NCBI GenBank assembly: GCA_945869725.1
Contig: CAMBPO010000014.1
Span: 1-48,899, forward strand
Source of the DNA: Klebsiella pneumoniae
GTDB lineage: Bacteria; Pseudomonadota; Gammaproteobacteria; Pseudomonadales; Pseudohongiellaceae
Direction: 5' to 3'
DNA length: 48,899 nt
Within the stretch, counting starts at the first letter, position 1. The number at the start of each line of letters is the position of its first letter. A model generated the notes under the pieces. That model was given only the letters and a program-made list of their open reading frames with translations. It made no database searches and was not told the DNA's origin. This document shows, piece after piece, positions 9,198 to 17,894 of the stretch. The position numbers and the translations under genes were made by a program.

Positions 9198-10352
9198 ATG
9201 ATACGTCGTACTGTTTTTATGCTTGCTGGCACGGGTTTATTGCTGGCTGCAACCGCTGTCAGCGCGCAGGAACGCACCTACACCGCAGCCCAGCATGACT
9301 ATCGGGTTGTTCCTGTCGCTGATGGATTGGTGCAACCATGGTCGATGGCCTGGCTGCCGAATGGCGACATGCTGGTCACAGAAAAGCCCGGTCGCCTGCG
9401 CATAGTCCGTGATGGCAACCTCTTGCCTGAACCTGTTTCCGGTGTACCTGAGGTGTTTTACCAAGGTCAGGGTGGCCTGTTTGAGGTACTGCCTCATCCG
9501 GATTTTGCGACCAATCAGACTATTTATCTGAGTTTCGCCAAGCCTGTTGGCGACAATTCAACAACGGCCATCATCCGCGCGCGTCTTGAGAATGGCAACC
9601 TCAGCGACGTGACTGAGATTTTTGCTGCTGATGCCAGCGGCCGCAGCCATTACGGCGGAAAGCTGGTGTTTGATGCGGACGGCTATCTGTTCCTCTCGCT
9701 GGGCGACCGTCAGGCGCCTTCAACGGGTGATCTGGCCGCGCATCCTGCACAGGACCTGAGCAATCATCACGGTGTGATCGTGCGCCTGAATGAAGACGGC
9801 ACGGTGCCCAACGACAATCCGTTTGTGGGTCAAGATGGCGCCCTGCCAGAGATATGGAGCTATGGCCACCGCAGTCCGCAGGGGATGGCAATTCACCCGC
9901 AAACCGGTGACCTGTGGATGACCGAGCATGGCCCACAGGGCGGCGATGAACTCAACCTGGTCAAGCCGGGTGCCAACTATGGATGGCCCGTTGTCGGTTA
10001 TGGTGTTAACTATGGAACCAGCTCACCGATACATGAGCGTCAGACGATGACAGATATGGAGTCACCCACGCGCTTCTGGGTGCCGTCAATTGCAGCGTCG
10101 GGGCTCTTTATCTACAGCGGTGACAAGTTTCCGCAGTGGCAGGGTGATATTTTTGTGGGCGGGCTCGCAGGTCAGCTGATTTCCAAACTGGAGATGAGTG
10201 AAGACTTCCGCAGCGTTGTCCGTGAGGAAGAACTCCTTTACGGCATGGGCCGTGTCCGAGACATCCGCGAAGGACCTGATGGTTACATCTATGCCGCTAT
10301 GGAAGATCGTCAGGGTGCACCAACAGCAATTGTAAGGATGGAACCGCTGTAA
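9198..10352 (+). CDS. PQQ-dependent soluble aldose sugar dehydrogenase
   Basis: 384-residue exported beta-propeller oxidoreductase that would oxidise aldose sugars in the periplasm with pyrroloquinoline quinone. The signal peptide covers about residues 1-24 (cleavage near VSAQ). Family motifs are PWSMAWLPNGDMLVTEKPGRL, GGLFEVLPHPDF, the GHRSPQGMAIHPQTGDLWMTEHGPQGGDELN block that carries PQQ and calcium ligands, and GANYGWPVVGYG. Length matches the YliI/Asd type. AGGAG nine bases before the ATG is a strong ribosome site. No PQQ synthesis genes occur in the window. It appears to be a single-gene transcript ending at a hairpin shared with the convergent nitroreductase gene. Confidence 0.93.
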   Translation: MIRRTVFMLAGTGLLLAATAVSAQERTYTAAQHDYRVVPVADGLVQPWSMAWLPNGDMLVTEKPGRLRIVRDGNLLPEPVSGVPEVFYQGQGGLFEVLPHPDFATNQTIYLSFAKPVGDNSTTAIIRARLENGNLSDVTEIFAADASGRSHYGGKLVFDADGYLFLSLGDRQAPSTGDLAAHPAQDLSNHHGVIVRLNEDGTVPNDNPFVGQDGALPEIWSYGHRSPQGMAIHPQTGDLWMTEHGPQGGDELNLVKPGANYGWPVVGYGVNYGTSSPIHERQTMTDMESPTRFWVPSIAASGLFIYSGDKFPQWQGDIFVGGLAGQLISKLEMSEDFRSVVREEELLYGMGRVRDIREGPDGYIYAAMEDRQGAPTAIVRMEPL

Positions 10353-10360
10353 TCGTTGTG

Positions 10361-10389
10361 GCCGGGGTGAGCTATCGGCTCACCCCGGC
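10361..10389. terminator. Hairpin between convergent genes
   Basis: An 11-bp perfect GC-rich stem (10361-10371 with 10379-10389) and a seven-base loop sit between the stop codons of the sugar dehydrogenase (+) and nitroreductase (-). Neither strand has a following T-run, so it may stop transcription weakly, or mainly protect 3' ends from either side. Confidence 0.55.
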
Positions 10390-10396
10390 TGCACAA

Positions 10397-11074
10397 TCAT
10401 TCCTCAAACCCCACAAAGGTGGCAGCCTCGTCCACCGTCTTGCGTTTTGAAACCACAGCATTGGCCGGAAAGGTCTCATCCGGCCAGCCCATCGCCACAC
10501 AGGTCTGTATCACCTGATCATCCGGGATACCGGCCTGTTCGCGCACCACCGGGCTTTGCATGATGCCCTGACTGTTGATCACGCAGCCAAGGCCGCGTGA
10601 CCAAGCAGCATTGACCAGGCAGTTAACAACGCCGCCGCAGTCGAAAGGCGCAATGTCGCTGCCCTGAATGGACTTGTCATAGGTGATCACGATGGAGACG
10701 GGGGCATCAAACTGGCGAAAGCCACGCAGCACCCAGTCCTGGCGTTTTTCTTTGTCTTCACGGGCGATACCCATAGCGCCAAACAGTTGTTTGGCAATCT
10801 CGATCTGCCGCTCGCGGTGCACACCCTCGTAACCAGGCCCCAAGCGGAACTCGCGGCTGTCAGGCACACCGGCAAGATTGCGTTCAACGTTACCGGCGCG
10901 GATGCGATCGAGCACCTCACCCGCAACCACATAAAAATTCCAGGGCTGTGTGTTCAGCGAGGTCGGCGCGCGCATCGCCAGTTCCAGTATCTCGCGGATC
11001 AGCGACTGCGGCACCGGCTTTTTCAGATACCCACGAATACTGCGTCGGCCCAAAACTACGTTATCAAATTCCAC
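10397..11074 (-). CDS. Nitroreductase family oxidoreductase (FMN)
   Basis: 225-residue FMN-dependent NAD(P)H oxidoreductase. The family signature is present: RRSIRGYLKKPV with the FMN phosphate-binding arginines near the start, RAPTSLNTQPWNFYVV (about 35-50), and a C-terminal GLGCVINSQGIM plus VAMGWPDE. Substrates could be nitroaromatics, quinones or enones; sequence does not decide. The start is GTG with a strong GGGAG six bases upstream. It follows the polyphosphate kinase gene by 56 bases on the same strand and may be read through from it. Confidence 0.92.
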   Translation of the reverse strand: MEFDNVVLGRRSIRGYLKKPVPQSLIREILELAMRAPTSLNTQPWNFYVVAGEVLDRIRAGNVERNLAGVPDSREFRLGPGYEGVHRERQIEIAKQLFGAMGIAREDKEKRQDWVLRGFRQFDAPVSIVITYDKSIQGSDIAPFDCGGVVNCLVNAAWSRGLGCVINSQGIMQSPVVREQAGIPDDQVIQTCVAMGWPDETFPANAVVSKRKTVDEAATFVGFEE

Positions 11075-11130
11075 TGCGATCTCCCTGCCGGGTTTAGTCC
11101 CCGGATATTTTTAGTAGTTAGCCGCCAGCC

Positions 11131-13260
11131 TCACTCCAGCTCCAACTGCTGCGGCAACAACTGGTTCTGGCTGGCAAAAAACTGGTAAATGCTCTGCTGG
11201 GAGCGGATGTTACGCTTGTTGCCACGATTGACGTAAGCGTTGCTTTGGGTGGCATCCACAAGCCTGGCCTTCATATTGTCGCGCCACTGAATATCCAGCG
11301 TTGTCAGCACCGTTTGTTTAATACGGGCATTCAGAATCGGCACACCCACTTCCACGCGCTGGTCGATATTGCGGGTCATCCAGTCGGCCGATGATATGTA
11401 CACATCGGTGTCACCACCGTTGTGAAACACATACACGCGGGCATGTTCCAGAAAGCGGTCAAGAATGCTGATGATCTTGATATTCTGGCTCTTGCCTGCA
11501 ATGCCGGGCACCAGCGAGCACATGCCACGGATAATCATCCTGATCTTCACGCCGGCCTGACTGGCTTTGTACAGTAATTGCACAATTTCCTCATCCACCA
11601 GGTTATTGACTTTAAGAAAGATCTCGGCCTTGCGACCACTGACAGCAAAGTCGATTTCGCGCTGGATCAGCTTCTTTAATTTGGGCCGACTCCAGGTCGG
11701 AGACACAATCAGATGCTTGAACACAAATGGCCGATAGGAGTATTGAATGAACTCAAACACCTGCTCAATTTCGGCGGTAATCTCCGGGTGGCAGGTGAAC
11801 AAACTCATGTCGGAATAAATACGGGCAGTTTTTTCGTTGAAGTTGCCACTGCCGATATGGCCGTAGCGCACCGCTTCACCTTTCTCAATGCGGGTGATCA
11901 GGCAAATCTTTGAGTGGATTTTCAAGGTGGTCTGACCAAAGATGACTTCGATGCCGGCATCGGTCATTTTTCTGGCCCAGCTGATGTTGTTCTCTTCATC
12001 AAAGCGCGCTTTCAGCTCAAGCACCACGGTGACATTTTTGCCATTACGCACGGCGTCCAGCAGGGCGTGGATCACCCTTGACTGGCGCGCGACACGGTAC
12101 AGGGAAATCCTGATATGGGTGACCTTGGGATCAAACGACGCCTGGCGTACCCACTCGGTAAAATAACCAAAGCTGTGGTAGGGGTAGTACAACAGAATGT
12201 CGCTGTGACGGATGGCGTCAAAGGTGGTCGGGTGCTGGTCAAAATCCGGGCTGGGCAACGGCGGCAGGGGCGGGAATTCCATGTGCTGTCGGCCAAGATT
12301 AGGGAACCCAATAAAGTCTTTAAAATTGCGGTAGCGGGTGCCGGCAATCAGCGTATCCATGGAGCTGGTACCCAGCTGCCGGGTGAGTACCGTCAACATT
12401 TGCTCCGGCATGGCAGCGTCATAGACCAGACGGGTCGGCTCTGACTTGAGTCGTTGCTGAATGCCCTTGGACATCTTGTCGATCAGGCTTTGATCCAGGG
12501 TATCGCTGATGTTGTATTCGGCATCCCGCGTCAGTTTCAGTGAAAAGGCACAAATGCTGTCAAAATCGAAAAAGCCCTGAAACAGATCAGCAACACAGAA
12601 GGTGATCATGTCGTCCAGCAGCAGAATCTGGCGGCGGTAGTGACCATTTTTTTTGCGGGTGTTCAACTGCAGGGGCAGTTCAATAAAGCGCGACACCTCA
12701 TTGGTCGGCACCTGCACAATGGCGTATTCGGGTTGATGAACCCCTGACATTTCCACCATCAGATAGGTGGTGTTGTCATCCAGGATCTTCGCCAGCGACG
12801 CATCCGCCTGGGACAAGATTATCGGCGAAATGTGTTTTTTGACTTCGGCATTAAAGTAATTGCGCACCCATTCCGATTGCAGCTCAGTCAACTTGCTGTC
12901 ATCGATCAACTCGATATTGTGTTTGCGCAGTTCGAGCTGAATATCCAGATAGATCTTGTGGAACTGCTGGCCCAGCATGAGTACCTGATGCTGAATCTCG
13001 GCCAGCAGTTGCTCGGTATCCTCATGCTCATCAGACTGATACTTTTTCAGCAGGATGCGCCGTTTTACATCGGCGACGCGCACCCTGAAAAATTCGTCCA
13101 TGTTATTGGAATAGATGCCCAGAAAGCGCAGCCTCTCGATGGGCGGGTTGCGGATGTCGGCAGCTTCCTGCAACACGCGGCCATTAAACGCCAGCCAGCT
13201 TAGTTCCCGCGGAAACACCGGGTAGTTGTGGGACGATGCGTGGGTGAAAGAGAGTTCCAT
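11131..13260 (-). CDS. ppk: Polyphosphate kinase 1
   Basis: 709-residue enzyme that polymerises the gamma phosphate of ATP into inorganic polyphosphate, reversibly. The N-terminal domain begins YPVFPRELSWLAFNGRVLQEA, the head domain follows, and the two phospholipase-D-like C-terminal domains carry the conserved histidines H449 (KIHSKICL) and H468 (GHIGSGNFNE), which correspond to the phosphorylated and assisting residues of the family. The arginine-rich YHSFGYFTEWVRQA segment is typical. Length equals the family norm. The ATG has an AGGT ribosome site about seven bases upstream, and a Pho-box candidate lies 38 bases before it, which suggests induction under phosphate starvation. Confidence 0.96.
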   Translation of the reverse strand: MELSFTHASSHNYPVFPRELSWLAFNGRVLQEAADIRNPPIERLRFLGIYSNNMDEFFRVRVADVKRRILLKKYQSDEHEDTEQLLAEIQHQVLMLGQQFHKIYLDIQLELRKHNIELIDDSKLTELQSEWVRNYFNAEVKKHISPIILSQADASLAKILDDNTTYLMVEMSGVHQPEYAIVQVPTNEVSRFIELPLQLNTRKKNGHYRRQILLLDDMITFCVADLFQGFFDFDSICAFSLKLTRDAEYNISDTLDQSLIDKMSKGIQQRLKSEPTRLVYDAAMPEQMLTVLTRQLGTSSMDTLIAGTRYRNFKDFIGFPNLGRQHMEFPPLPPLPSPDFDQHPTTFDAIRHSDILLYYPYHSFGYFTEWVRQASFDPKVTHIRISLYRVARQSRVIHALLDAVRNGKNVTVVLELKARFDEENNISWARKMTDAGIEVIFGQTTLKIHSKICLITRIEKGEAVRYGHIGSGNFNEKTARIYSDMSLFTCHPEITAEIEQVFEFIQYSYRPFVFKHLIVSPTWSRPKLKKLIQREIDFAVSGRKAEIFLKVNNLVDEEIVQLLYKASQAGVKIRMIIRGMCSLVPGIAGKSQNIKIISILDRFLEHARVYVFHNGGDTDVYISSADWMTRNIDQRVEVGVPILNARIKQTVLTTLDIQWRDNMKARLVDATQSNAYVNRGNKRNIRSQQSIYQFFASQNQLLPQQLELE

Positions 13261-13297
13261 ATTTTTTACCTACTGGCTGCGACATGCGAACAAACCT

Positions 13298-13315
13298 ATG
13301 TCAGTTTCATGACAG
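13298..13315 (-). promoter_or_regulatory. Pho-box candidate upstream of ppk
   Basis: Read on the minus strand the 18 bases are CTGTCATGAAACTGACAT, matching the enterobacterial PhoB consensus of two CTGTCA-type 7-mers with an AT-rich spacer at 16 of 18 positions by my comparison. The gap to the ppk start is 37 bases, a normal place for a PhoB site that replaces the -35 element. No clear -10 hexamer was recognised downstream. Confidence 0.6.
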
Positions 13316-13486
13316 GGCAAAGACATAAACTGCTTGCTGGTGCTTTTTATGTCGGACAACCGATCAGGGAACCAAGCACATACGTGCCTGTGAAGATTAT
13401 CAAGGGTGCAAACAATACACCATCATGCAGTCGACCGTTGGTTTACGAATCTGTACACTCGAAAAAAACAAATCAGGAAATTCACC

Positions 13487-14518
13487 TTGAAGCCATGGTA
13501 CTCCGCACGTCGGTCCGCTATTCCAATGCTGGTCGCCCTGTCTGCCGTTGTTTTTGCGGCCTCGCAGCTCCCTGCTGCCTCTGAACTCGCTGCCCAAAAC
13601 TCACTCTCCGTTAGTCGCAATGAATTCGGCCAGCCCGACATGCAGGGCTACTGGAGCTTTGCGTCACTAACGCCTTTGCAGCGCCCGGAAAACATAGCTG
13701 ACAAAGCATTCATGACGCGTGAGGAGGCCACTGCTTTTGAACAAAGTGTGCTGAATAATCGGGCGGCCAGTTTTGAACGCGAACCCAATGGTCTGGACAT
13801 TGGATACAACGATTTCTGGGATGAATGGGGTGATGGAGTGGGTGACAACCTACGCACGTCAATCATTGTCAGCCCCGCCAATGGCCGCATTCCCGCCTTA
13901 ACTGAAGGTGCGGTTCTGCAGCGCAGCTCCCCCAGTGCCGATGTAATGAGTGAGCGCCCGGCGCGCTTTTTGTTGGGCGGTATCAGCAAAGACAATCCCG
14001 AGGACCGCGGCCTGTCCGAGCGCTGTCTGGTTGGTTTTAACACCGGCCCACCCATGCTGCCCAGCAAGTACAACAACAATATGCAGTTGTTGCAATTCAG
14101 CGATCACGTGGTGGTGGTGACGGAAATGATCCACGACGCGCGCATTGTTCCGCTGGATGGCCGCCCGCACCTGCACCCGGCTATTACCCAGTGGGCAGGC
14201 AATTCCAGGGGGCATTGGGAGGGCGATACGCTGGTGATAAACACCCGCCATTTCACCGACAAGATCGCCAGCCTGTCGCAGCCCTATGCGGCCTGGGGAT
14301 CCGCCAAAGACATGCACCTTGAAGAGCGCTTCAGCATAAACGAGAACGGCTCACTGGTGTATGAATTTACCATCAACGATCCGGCAACCTTTGTTGAGCC
14401 CATCAAGGGCATCATGCACATGCGCCGGTCACCGGACCGCGTGTACGAATATGCCTGTCATGAGGGCAATTACGCCATGCCCGGCATTATGGCCGGCGCT
14501 CGCCGGGCTGATGCGTGA
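13487..14518 (+). CDS. Exported protein of unknown function
   Basis: Uncharacterised exported protein. I place the start at a TTG (13487) because an AGGA ribosome site lies eight bases upstream and the product then begins with a textbook signal peptide: MKPWYSARR, a hydrophobic stretch to about residue 25, and cleavage near ELAAQ. An in-frame ATG at 13406 would add 27 hydrophilic residues before it. The 343-residue product has GQPDMQGYWSFASLTPLQRP, GYNDFWDEWG, RTSIIVSPANGRIPALT, RCLVGFNTGPPMLPSKYNNN, IVPLDGRPHL and RGHWEGDTLVINTRHF. I recognise this as a family common in marine and soil bacteria, often next to oxidoreductases, with no established function. It stands alone between ppk (divergent) and an intergenic stretch. 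Confidence 0.82.
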   Translation: MKPWYSARRSAIPMLVALSAVVFAASQLPAASELAAQNSLSVSRNEFGQPDMQGYWSFASLTPLQRPENIADKAFMTREEATAFEQSVLNNRAASFEREPNGLDIGYNDFWDEWGDGVGDNLRTSIIVSPANGRIPALTEGAVLQRSSPSADVMSERPARFLLGGISKDNPEDRGLSERCLVGFNTGPPMLPSKYNNNMQLLQFSDHVVVVTEMIHDARIVPLDGRPHLHPAITQWAGNSRGHWEGDTLVINTRHFTDKIASLSQPYAAWGSAKDMHLEERFSINENGSLVYEFTINDPATFVEPIKGIMHMRRSPDRVYEYACHEGNYAMPGIMAGARRADA

Positions 14519-14950
14519 ACCGGGCAGCGCTCCGCGCATAGCGGCAGAGCAATACTTTTATGCGCTTGGTTTTAGGCCCAACGTGGTGATGACATGATTA
14601 CCACCGCTGGACTCAGCGTGCTGCAAGTTTATTGCAGTGGTCAGGTGGTTGTTACCGGCTTGGTGCTGGCCTCTGCTATCGCTGACATCGGAGCAAACTC
14701 AATGGCTCCGCGTTGTTTTTGCTTGGCAGCATACATAACATTCCCTGACCAGATTAACAGGTTGTTGTCTACACCTTTGCCGACAATTGCAAGCATCAGC
14801 GCGATGGAGAGACCAACCAACATCAGCACAAAAAACAGCGCTGTTATGTCAACTGCTGGCTTTTTGATGAGTGACTCTAATTTATGTCAATCGGATTGAG
14901 TCGTGTCAGGGACCATGCTCTATCTCGCCCCATGTCGCGGCAAAGCTAAA
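14519..14950. other. Intergenic stretch without a confident gene
   Basis: About 430 bases between the exported protein gene and the terminator. Two overlapping opposite-strand frames occur. On the minus strand, 14641-14829 could encode a 62-residue peptide from GTG with one hydrophobic helix (LVGLSIALMLAIV), and the frame stays open upstream to about 14886. On the plus strand, 14594-14899 gives a 101-residue frame without a recognisable domain. Neither has a Shine-Dalgarno. The minus frame has the more protein-like composition and could be a small membrane protein or a gene remnant. I would not annotate either with confidence. Confidence 0.3.
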
Positions 14951-14985
14951 AAAAAGGGCAAGAGATTTTTTCTCTTGCCCTTTTT
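14951..14985. terminator. Rho-independent terminator (bidirectional)
   Basis: A 15-bp stem (14951-14965 pairing with 14971-14985) with core GGGCAAGAGA and a five-T loop has an A-run on one side and a T-run on the other. It can therefore terminate either strand. It lies 16 bases past the stop of the minus-strand copper/haem protein gene, its main likely client. Confidence 0.9.
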
Positions 14986-15001
14986 TCAGCGTGCTGCGGT
15001 A

Positions 15002-16768
15002 TCAGTTTGCGCTGACTTCCGTACCTGACTTGACTTCTTTCCAGTAAACCTGGCCGAAGAACATCTCATCCCAGCTCTGCTGGCCCCAAGGAACAACACG
15101 TGATGGGTCTGGGTTAGCTTTGTTCTGCTCAGAGTTATCAAACGCACCGGTCACCACAATGCGGGTCCCTGCGGGCACAAACTTCGGCTCGGCCAGTTGA
15201 TATTCCATCTGCCAGTTGTAGTTGTATTGAGCAACATTCAACAGACGCTCAACAGTACCATCCGGGTAATGTGCATCCCAGGTCATACGCTTGCCGCGGA
15301 AGTGCATGTGCGGCGTAAATGCCATGATTTCCGAATCATTCGGGACAGTGACAAACGCTGTCTGCTCAAAATCCGGGTCGTAGGCAGGGATGTCAGTCCA
15401 AGTTTGCGGGAATATACAGGCACAATCACCCTGACGGCGCTCGGTCGGAATCTGATCATCCGGGTAGAACCAAATACCAATTTCGCTTTCATCTACCGTT
15501 TCACGACCCGTCGTGGTGTAGTGAAGGTTCAATGCCAATTGCGTGCCAGCGCGCAGCACACCACCGGTATTGGGCTCTTCCACATGCGGATCAGCACCAG
15601 GAATATAAGGCGTGATGTAGGCCTGATCAGGATCACTGAAACGGGTAATCAAGCCCTGTGAAGGACGCTTGCCCGGCTCAATAAACGCGTTCAAGGTATG
15701 GTGCAACACTGTGCGATCACTGGGGACATACTGGCTGGCACGAACCCAACGATCACGGTCCAGGCCTTCCAACGGCACAACAACATCGATGTAGTCCAAC
15801 ACGCCTGTAGCAGGGATGCTTTGAGCCGGAATTTTGACGATTAGATCAGGCTCGCCAAACGCCCACTTATCCTGTGACCAGGTCAGTTCAGCCAGCGGGT
15901 CGGTATCACCATCTTTCACAGAACCGGCAGCGATCCACTGCAGTACTTTCTGCTGCTCATCGGGAGACAGGGTGTAATGGTTTCTGAACTCGCCAATGTG
16001 CGGGTCAATCTGACCTGGCGGCATACGCTTGGTCATCAGAACTTCGCGGATCATCGGTGACCAGCCCTGCGCCATGGCGTGGCTGTTCATTGCGAAGGGT
16101 GCAATACCACCATCGCGGTGACAGGTAGCGCAATTCTCGGCCAGCACCGGAGCAACGTCCTTACTGTAAGAAACGCCTGCTTGCAGCAGTTGGTCACGAG
16201 CGGAGTAAGTCACTGCAGTACCTTGCGCGGCAACCACTGCATTAGGAACGGCATTACCCGACGTTACAGCAGCCAGAGCATCAGCGAATGACTGATCGGC
16301 CGGACCGCGGTAAAGCACGCGGAATGACTTGGGGTCGTACAGGAACGCTTCACCGGTTTTATCAATCCCCAGTGCTTCGGAAACGATCTGCGCGTCGTCG
16401 ATCAGAACCGGAATATCGATACCCAGACGCTCGGTTTCGGCTTTAACTGTTGCACGCTGCTCGCCCAGCGGATTGATCATCATGAAGACGATTTCCTGAG
16501 AGGCATACTGCTCTTTCATGGCATTGAAAGATTGCAGAGCGCTTTGAGTGGCTGTATCGCCACTGGCCTGAACCAGAAATGCGATCGCCTTGTTGTTGTC
16601 GTACCAGGCCATGTGATGGAACAGACCATCTTGATCCAGCAGTGCAAAGTCACCAACGCGCTCCTGAGCAACACCTTGAGCAGCACCCAGGGCAAATGCC
16701 AGCGCAGTCACGCTGGCAAGCACCGTTTTCCTGCCGTTAAACTGAAAATCTTTGAACAACTTACGCAT
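15002..16768 (-). CDS. Exported thioredoxin-like / cytochrome c / PHM-like copper protein
   Basis: 588-residue exported protein in three parts. The start is ATG 16768, five bases after a strong GGAGG; a frame extending to 16798 lacks such a site. After the signal peptide (cleavage near VAQ, residue 35) comes a thioredoxin/redoxin-like domain (about 38-180) whose usual CxxC position reads QASGDTATQS, so it has no redox cysteines. A c-type haem site CATCH lies at 213-217, with M249 in KRMPPG as a possible distal ligand. The last third resembles copper type II monooxygenases (peptidylglycine alpha-hydroxylating and dopamine beta-monooxygenase): HH at 356-357, LHY H416, HMH at 487-489, and M569 in WDEMFF match the six copper ligands. 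It would act in the periplasm as a monooxygenase or as an electron-transfer fusion. Substrate unknown. Confidence 0.88.
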   Translation of the reverse strand: MRKLFKDFQFNGRKTVLASVTALAFALGAAQGVAQERVGDFALLDQDGLFHHMAWYDNNKAIAFLVQASGDTATQSALQSFNAMKEQYASQEIVFMMINPLGEQRATVKAETERLGIDIPVLIDDAQIVSEALGIDKTGEAFLYDPKSFRVLYRGPADQSFADALAAVTSGNAVPNAVVAAQGTAVTYSARDQLLQAGVSYSKDVAPVLAENCATCHRDGGIAPFAMNSHAMAQGWSPMIREVLMTKRMPPGQIDPHIGEFRNHYTLSPDEQQKVLQWIAAGSVKDGDTDPLAELTWSQDKWAFGEPDLIVKIPAQSIPATGVLDYIDVVVPLEGLDRDRWVRASQYVPSDRTVLHHTLNAFIEPGKRPSQGLITRFSDPDQAYITPYIPGADPHVEEPNTGGVLRAGTQLALNLHYTTTGRETVDESEIGIWFYPDDQIPTERRQGDCACIFPQTWTDIPAYDPDFEQTAFVTVPNDSEIMAFTPHMHFRGKRMTWDAHYPDGTVERLLNVAQYNYNWQMEYQLAEPKFVPAGTRIVVTGAFDNSEQNKANPDPSRVVPWGQQSWDEMFFGQVYWKEVKSGTEVSAN

Positions 16769-16933
16769 AACTACCTCCAGCATTAAAGCCAGCAACAAAT
16801 TTTATTTTTACAGCCTCAGGGAAATCACGCTTAATGGACTGCGTCAGCGTAACTGAACTCATTCATGGTTTTCCCCGGATGTGCGCCGAGGCTAACACTG
16901 AGCCTTTTAAAGCGCAATCAGTCATAAGTCATG

Positions 16934-17104
16934 CTACCGGCGGCACTTATCCGAGCAATACAACACCTGATCCCAGTTTTTTGCCCAGGATTTGCGCCAG
17001 GTCATCTCGCGCCCGCAGGTCTTGCACAACTTGCTGGGCAGGTGTTGTTTGTTACCTTTGAAGCCGGATTTAGCCAAGGGGTCTGTGCCAGATTTAGAGA
17101 CCAT
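16934..17104 (-). CDS. Small zinc-ribbon protein, DUF2256 type
   Basis: A 56-residue gene, short enough to be missed by usual length cut-offs. Translation of the minus strand from ATG 17104 ends LPSKLCKTCGREMTWRKSW followed by AKNWDQVLYCSDKCRR. This fits the DUF2256 pattern: CxxC at 27-30, a TWRKxWAKxWD core at 35-45 and a second YCSxxCRR pair at 49-56, so one zinc is likely bound. It starts 12 bases after the stop of the SGNH hydrolase gene on the same strand, with only a weak ribosome site. The family is often found near photolyase/cryptochrome genes in other genomes as I recall, but none is here. Function unknown. Confidence 0.88.
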   Translation of the reverse strand: MVSKSGTDPLAKSGFKGNKQHLPSKLCKTCGREMTWRKSWAKNWDQVLYCSDKCRR

Positions 17105-17116
17105 GTGCCGATGTGA

Positions 17117-17881
17117 TCACTGAACGGTTGCCGCGACAGTCTCTGTCGCAATGCCCTGCAGGAACAGTGTTATGTCCGAGGGGATGCGTCCGTAATAGTC
17201 ATATTGCAAGCCTTCCAGGCTGCCACCGTACAGTGATAGATACACCACGCACGCAGCCAGGTAAGTACCATACAAGGAAGGATGAGAGCCATCAAATTCC
17301 ATATGCAGCGCAAGCTCAGGTCGCCGTGTATAAGACAACTCAAACGCCAGCCCCACCGGAATAACACGAGCGCCGGTGGCCGCTGCGGCGTCGGCATAGG
17401 CTGCCGCGATTTCAGCCTGCTGACCATCCTCTACCCGCGCATGCGGCGCGACATAGGCCTGAGTCATAAACAGTGCTGTTTGTCCGCCATGGCGCTTGAT
17501 CAGGCGATCAAAGTCGGCGACGGTTTCAACAAACGCCGCCCGCCGTCGCGCCGACAAGGGCTCAGCACTGCCACCTTGCAGCACCACCCACTCAAACGGC
17601 TCATCAACACCGATACGTCCAGGCGTCAGCAAGTGTTCGATAGGGTGATGGTCAAGCGAGGCGCCGCCAATCGTTGAGGACTTGTAATCCAGCTTGTCGA
17701 GCAATGCTGGCTGCAGTTCCTCAGCAATGCGTCCGACATGATTGTGCAAACTGTCGTTGTAGTAGAGATAACTGTTGCCAACAAACAGAATGCGCAGTGG
17801 TTGATCTGCCTGTACAGGCAGGCTTGCGATCAATAACAGCCAGACACAAAAACTGACGAACCACCGCGCATTACTCTTCAT
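17117..17881 (-). CDS. Exported SGNH/GDSL-type hydrolase
   Basis: 254-residue exported esterase-fold protein. The signal peptide ends near VQA-DQP (residue 25). Block I is FVGNSYLYYND with the nucleophile S37, a GG turn follows near IGGAS (73), VVLQGGS (about 99-105) stands in for block III, and D197-G-S-H200 (block V, DGSHPSLYGTYL) completes the triad. It would hydrolyse an ester, such as an acetyl or acyl group on a glycan or lipid, in the periplasm. A GAGGAG ribosome site precedes the ATG. It lies 13 bases after the large TonB receptor stop, and the DUF2256 gene follows, so it probably processes what that receptor imports. Confidence 0.87.
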   Translation of the reverse strand: MKSNARWFVSFCVWLLLIASLPVQADQPLRILFVGNSYLYYNDSLHNHVGRIAEELQPALLDKLDYKSSTIGGASLDHHPIEHLLTPGRIGVDEPFEWVVLQGGSAEPLSARRRAAFVETVADFDRLIKRHGGQTALFMTQAYVAPHARVEDGQQAEIAAAYADAAAATGARVIPVGLAFELSYTRRPELALHMEFDGSHPSLYGTYLAACVVYLSLYGGSLEGLQYDYYGRIPSDITLFLQGIATETVAATVQ

Positions 17882-17894
17882 TGTTAACTCCTCA

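Noticed and set aside
14594..14899. 101-residue plus-strand open frame
   Set aside because: No ribosome site, no domain, and overlapped by a more protein-like frame on the other strand; described under the intergenic entry instead.
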